This document shows, one piece after another, positions 58,981-64,000 of a DNA stretch of 64,000 nt (positions are counted from its first letter, which is position 1; the number at the start of each line of letters is the position of its first letter). This stretch comes from Hypericum androsaemum (Eukaryota > Streptophyta > Magnoliopsida > Malpighiales > Hypericaceae), in assembly GCA_963995505.1 (NCBI GenBank), contig OZ023199.1, positions 1,736,001 to 1,800,000 of the forward strand, in the 5' to 3' direction. The notes under the pieces are model-generated. The model was not told where the DNA came from, did not search any database, and was given only the letters and a program-made list of their open reading frames with translations. Both the position numbers and the translations under genes were made by a program.

Positions 58981-59838
58981 AGAGTTAGGCGCGGATGAGA
59001 TCGTGCTACAAAAGAAAAACTGCATTTAAGAATGGATGGCAACATTGTTTTTTGTGCTTTCTGTTGGATATGAATCATGTTTAGCATTATGTTTTTAGAA
59101 TGTCTGTATTTACCTGCCAATTGAAATCCCACGGCGCAGATTCATCAAGTAGTGGATAGTGGAGCATCTGGCTAATTTTTGGGCATAGCTAGTTGAAATG
59201 CTGGTAACTGGCTGTACTCCTCATGCAACCTGGATAGAAGAGGATAATGTGTCTGCATAAGAAAGAACTTGGTCAGCGACAACATTGAAAGATGAGATCG
59301 GATAGAAGTGGAATATTTTTTAGAGCAGACGCATCAAAAATTTCTTAGGCAGGCTGGCGAAGTTTTGTAAATACGAATTCCTGTATGCTAATTTTGCAAT
59401 TCTTGAGCTTCCTCTTTACTTATTTTTGTTGTTGATACTAGTTATACTGATTCGAGATTAACTCACAATATCCTCATGCTCACATGATGAACACAAAAAG
59501 ATACCCTTGTAAGACCCACCAACTGGGTTTGGAGAAAAAAACAACAAAATTCGTGCTAACTTTTAATTGATATGGCTTTTGCATACCAGTCCGCTATGGA
59601 AATGTATAAAAAGAAAAAGATAAAGTTGTACCAGATCCATGTTGAATCTCCTAAAAGCAGCTTGAGCTTGCGGCGCTATAAACAGATCTCCCTGCAAAAG
59701 TAACGTATCATCCAAGTAAGCACTCACATAAAGTACTCTCCGATGTAATGGAGAAGCTCAGATTTTTATAGCTACCTTAAAATTAATAGATATATCAGTA
59801 ATCGGCAAAATCTCTGGCAATCAGAGAACTAATAGCCT
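58981..59838. other. Intergenic with exon-like pieces on the minus strand
   Basis: Minus-strand 59694-59635 follows a TTTTGCAG acceptor and reads GDLFIAPQAQAAFRRFNMDL up to a GT. Minus-strand 59177-59113 ends at a CAG/gtaaat donor. I cannot assign either. 59020-59045 and 59465-59550 recur at 63870-63985. Confidence 0.35.
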
Positions 59839-60660
59839 ACAACGTTTTTAAAACCGGACCGGAGAGTGACCCAGATTTTTCAAAATTTCCGGCCCAACCG
59901 GTCTGGCCGATTGATCCACCGACTGGACGAGTACTTTTAAACCATACTATTTTTATATAAATATATATTATATATAAATATTATATTCCAGAAACTTCTC
60001 ACAAACTCCCACTCCCCACCCACACACTTACTTTGTATTTTTCTCTCTCCTCATCCCTTTGAAAAAAAATCTCTCCTTACTTTCTATAGTAATTCTCACG
60101 TGGCCCGCCCACCCACCCTTATCTCCTTCTATCTCCTTGTCTTCCCTTGTAAAGTAGTACTTTTCTCTCTCTCATCTTCAATCCGCAACCTTCAATCAAC
60201 AACCGTTAAAACGTTGTCTCTTAAACCTTCTCTACCTGAACTCTCGCACATCATTTATTAAAATTTCGTTCGATAGATCCACAGCATCAGACCGTGGCAT
60301 TCTTCTTGACTGTGCATGTTAGGAACAGATCTATCTTGAAGAGGAGTTTTGGTTGAAGTAAACAAAACAAAAATCTGGTGTCATTTTCTTTACTTCTCTG
60401 GTTTTGAAACGAACAAGAAGTCAGAACCTGATTTTTTTTCATTTTCCTTGGTTTGGTCGAAGAAATTTCTTCTTTTTTTGTCATTTTCTGGCTGAACCGG
60501 TTCAAGCCGAGTGAACCAAGTTGGCAAACTGGGTGGTTGGGCCAGATTTTGAATGGTTCAACCGCTCTCCCAATTTTAAGCGACAAACAACCCGGGATTG
60601 CCTCCGGGTGGTGGTCGGACCAATCGAGCCGCCGGTCCGACCGCAGGTTTTAAAATATTG
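59839..60660. mobile_element. TIR element (822 bp), hAT- or MULE-like
   Basis: The left end acaacgtttttaaaaccgg and right end (reverse) caatattttaaaacctgcgg are imperfect inverted repeats. They are flanked by a 7-bp direct repeat atagcct (59832-59838, 60661-60667). Both subterminal regions have ccggtccgacc/ccaaccggt words. No transposase. Confidence 0.65.
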
Positions 60661-61988
60661 ATAGCCTTGATTTACGAAAATGTGGTAAGTCATTACACTG
60701 GACCTCGGTCAATAAATTTAATCAATAGTGTTGGAAAAATGGAGTAAACTATTGTGAGTAAAATGATAATTCAAGAGAAATTTTAATGGCCATAAATAAT
60801 TTAAGTAATTAATGTGAAATATTACAAAGTTGTAATAATTCACATTAAAAATCTAAAATAAAATAGACATTTATTTGAGAAAATGCATCCATTATTTTTA
60901 GGTTTTGTAACATTCAACATTAATTTCAAAATTTATGGCATTCCAAATTTATTGCAATAATGAATTCAGAATTTTAACATTAAATCATATCTTAGACAAT
61001 TATTAAATTGTGTAAATACCCATATTTATTTTATCCTTTGAATATTTACTATATAAGAAGGTTATCCTTCTATTGTCGAGGGATCTAACCATTTTTGGTG
61101 AGAGCTATTGCTTCATTTTTCGATTCAGAGTAGCTATACCTTGTTCTTGTTAGATTATTGGTTGCCCGTGTTCACTCGAACTCTGAAGGGTCTGATTAAT
61201 CTGAAGAATTACACCTACCAGTGAAATAGTTCTGAAGAATAGCTTATCGTACGTGACTCAGATCAATTTCTTGTTCTCTTCCGCCAAAAATTTTCAAACA
61301 ATCTTAAGAACTATGTCGTTGAAATTTAGTTTACCCCACAACAATTTAGTAGTGATGGTGAGATCGAGAAGAATGGATCGACAAGGATAAATGTCAACAA
61401 CGATGGTGATCGTCCACATCCTTTCGACAACAAATGGTCGTGTATCGCCTGGATAGAGTACGGTGTCAATTTACATTAATTACCAATTTTTATTCTCTTG
61501 TGGGATCAAGGTGTGTCACTTGTTTTTTAATATAATTGTTGGCTCATTTTCCATTCTTATATATGGATTGAAAGGAAAATAAAAAAATTGCTGTCCCTTT
61601 AAAATGTAGTTTGCAAGTAAACAAATAAATTGTGTGCCTTAATGAGGTTCTAGTACAGGATGAATTGTGCATGTAAAGAATAAGGCCAAACGATTGACAT
61701 GTAAAAGCGTTGTTTTGTCCATTGTGGCTTGAACGGTACAGGCTAGGTCATATGTTGCTCATAAAATTTTGATCTCTATTTAATTAAATCTATTATTGGG
61801 ATAGATTAATATTTTCTTGTGTTTGAGAATTTTGGACGACGAATTTTTATCAAAGTAGTCGTCATCCAGGTACACAATATCTTTACATAGTATGATAATA
61901 TATTTGATGTGGAGATAGATTGAGAATTGGACTTGTAAAGTCATCCTACATCTAAGCCGAAATGGAAGTGTCAAGTCTTATTCGACCT
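60661..61988. other. Intergenic, no gene seen
   Basis: AT-rich sequence with short frames and no recognised family. Confidence 0.55.
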
Positions 61989-62475
61989 TTTTTTTAAGAA
62001 AAAAAACGTATTACTTCATTTAAATTGCGAAGATGGATCAAACAATGTCGTGATTACAATCCAAAACTAAAGCAGCAGAAATTTCCAACGGTGGGGAAAG
62101 AAACCAAACAATAGCTTCCTCGGATGACAACGTCAATTTGGAAAGGAGATGAGCCGGACCGTTAGCTTCCCGCCTCGTGTATGCAAATTGGAGATCCTGA
62201 AAATGAGGGGCAAAGTCTAAACAATCCATGACTATAAGGGCGAGGTCGCTCCGGTCCCGAATAGCATGGTTCAGGGCAAGCACCACCGGAAGGCAATCCG
62301 ATTCCACCACAACTTTCTGATATCCCTGAGCTCTGGCAACTTGAAGACCCAATAAGACAGCATAAGCTTCCAATATGGTTGGATGAATGATATGTGGTAG
62401 AGATCGTACTGCTGCCTGGAGGAAATGACCACAATGATCACGAGCCAGAGCACTTACTTGTCCCACAAGCTTCAT
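61989..62475 (-). mobile_element. 5'-truncated LINE, RNase H-like tail
   Basis: The minus-strand frame 62475-62038 encodes an RVT_3/RNase H-like domain, EAYAVLLGLQVARAQGYQKV then VVESDCLPVVLALN and FAYTRREANGPAHLLSK, as at the C-terminus of plant LINE ORF2. A T-rich run at 61989-61996 on + is the A tail. The right flank (ttcatcgaaaggttta) matches 57318, showing the uninterrupted kelch-like 5' flank. No clear target duplication. Confidence 0.8.
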
Positions 62476-62668
62476 CGAAAGGTTTATTATATGAATTGCC
62501 TCTATTATAAGAGAAAAGAAGAGAAAAGAAATGTGCCGATATATTTTTATATATATATATCGCTTTTATTATCATCCACTCATTCTGCAAAAAGAGAAAA
62601 GAAGAGGAGGAAAGGGAAAGGGAAAGGAAAGGAAACGGGGAAAGGAAAAGGTGCGATTAGGGTTTGCG

Positions 62669-63295
62669 ATGGGATCTCCACGACCGACAAAGTACCAGAG
62701 GTTGAACGAGGAGGAGGATGAGTTCCGTTGGTTGAGCGAGCATGAGGTTCCGGAAGAGATTCTACCCCCTGACATTCAAATGTACGCGGATATGTTTCAG
62801 TGGATAAAAAAAGATGATGATGCCGTTAACGAGGAGAAGGCTAAGGATGAGCCGTGGACGACGACCAAGGACGACGACGAGGAGACCATTGTGTATCCTG
62901 ATGAGCTGCGACGAAAGTATTATGATGATGAAGTGTTTATGTCGGCGTCCATGATTGATCCGGCGCCCACCAAGTATGTGTATTATGATGATCTGCGACG
63001 GGTGTATTCCAGGAGTAAGGCGGGGCCCTTGAATGTGCCGCGACTGTCGCCGTACAAGAAGGCTGTCAACAACAAGGACAAGGAGCCCATCAAGGATGAT
63101 GATGAGGATGTGCTGTCGTCCAAGGATGAGCCGGCGGGGCCCATGAAGGATGCTGAAGTGCCGCCACTGCCGGATGGCGCGTGGGAATAGCGGGGAGTCG
63201 AGCCGTTTAAGAATGTGCTGTCCCAGCGCCATGCATTGGGTGGGTAGACAATAATTTCATGTCCGGGAAAGCCTACTTCAGTTCTAACTAACCCC
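62669..63295 (+). pseudogene. Kelch-like acidic protein, internally deleted copy
   Basis: ATG 62669 opens 173 codons of acidic N-terminus (KYQRLNEEEDEFRWLSEHEV, KDDDEDVLSSKDEP) ending LPDGAWE and TAG at 63188, where the intact gene continues ELWGSRAVYF. Downstream, 63191-63210 still matches that continuation. Sequence then jumps to the 3' end of the family (atgcattgggtgggtagaca, cgggaaagc, ttcagttctaacta). About 930 bp encoding the propeller-like domain are missing. A short acidic protein could still be made. Confidence 0.8.
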
Positions 63296-64000
63296 TGTGA
63301 GAGAATGGTCTTAAATTGGTTGATTTTTTTTCTTTTTCCTACTAGCAGTAGCAGTATATTAGTTTGATTTAGTTTTTGGAGCCTTGAATCTTTCTACGCT
63401 GGTTTCAAGTTGCATCTTTGTTCATTTTCAATTGAAGAATACGTAATAGCTTATTTATTTTAATGAGAGAGGAGACTTGAAAGGAGATGACGCATATGAA
63501 GTAAAGGTGCAATTATATTTTAAATGTCCGGAGGTCTTTCTCTGTTGAGACTTGTTTTACTACACACAAAAACAAGGACAAGGCGGACTCATTCTGCCCG
63601 AGAGAAACGGGCGTCGAATGAGCAACTTGACGCTGCCCAACGCTTCACCTCGCCCACTAGACCAGATACCAAGTAGATAAATACAGGAAGATGAAGAACC
63701 ATACTCCAAACTTGATCGAACATCTCCGACAACATTTACGCTACGGTTTATTGCTGATCCATGTAGTAGACACACAATGTGGTCTGCAGTATACAAGCGG
63801 GTATCAGCACCACCTCTGTGGAAACTTCAATTTTAATTAAGGGGTGAAAAGAAAATTGTGACTGCATATAAGAAAATTTGCATTTAAGAATGGATGGTAA
63901 CTCCCAATATCCTCAATACTCACATGATCAACACAAAAAGATACCCTTCTAAGACCAACCAACTGGATTTGGAGGAAAAAAAACAAATAATTAGATTAGG
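63296..64000. other. Intergenic, no gene seen
   Basis: 63870-63985 repeats 59020-59045 and 59465-59550. The minus-strand frame 63796-63560 has no recognisable domain. Confidence 0.5.

Overview
This window is nuclear DNA from a flowering plant, probably a eudicot. It is AT-rich, with GT-AG introns, a 15-exon apoplastic/vacuolar-type alpha-galactosidase (GH27), a 510-residue cytosolic pyruvate kinase, CPR1/CPR30-like F-box genes, Ty1/copia and LINE retroelements and many small non-autonomous DNA transposons. I do not assign a species.

Layout. 1-14390: three tandem F-box genes (1219, 5773, 9525), all on +, followed by an SPT4 (transcription elongation factor) gene at 13043. A unit of about 4 kb was duplicated with breakpoints in SPT4 intron 1 and upstream of the F-box gene, so a stray SPT4 exon 1 sits at 8722. 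The full-length SPT4 copy carries a hAT-like insertion 9 bp upstream of its ATG, a lost zinc-finger cysteine and a nonsense codon. 14391-17885: a transposon nest (a TIR element with an internal minisatellite, a hairpin MITE, and a 920-bp hAT-like element holding a LINE fragment). 17886-20142: an intact three-exon pyruvate kinase. 21476-54300: an alpha-galactosidase array with three intact 15-exon genes (25336, 41260, 49207) and two relics of another alpha-galactosidase subfamily (21476, 39057). They are interleaved with an acidic-N-terminus, kelch-like family (intact 46361; broken 34743, 57473, 62669), an ORF1-only LINE, an RPT6 fragment running into a 22-bp minisatellite, and a single condensin-like exon. 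54840-57135: a pyruvate kinase pseudogene split by a deleted copia element with a clean 5-bp target duplication. 57473-64000: two broken kelch-like copies, a further TIR element and a LINE RNase H tail.

How it fits together. Nothing here acts as an operon. The window records local tandem and segmental duplication followed by decay. Pyruvate kinase (glycolysis), the secreted alpha-galactosidases (galactosyl hydrolysis) and the F-box proteins (SCF substrate adaptors) are independent functions. I see no convincing new multi-gene system. The most informative signals are dated insertions (element, target duplication and empty site all visible), the divergent promoter and active-site neighbourhood changes among alpha-galactosidase paralogues, and a precise intron difference among the F-box paralogues.
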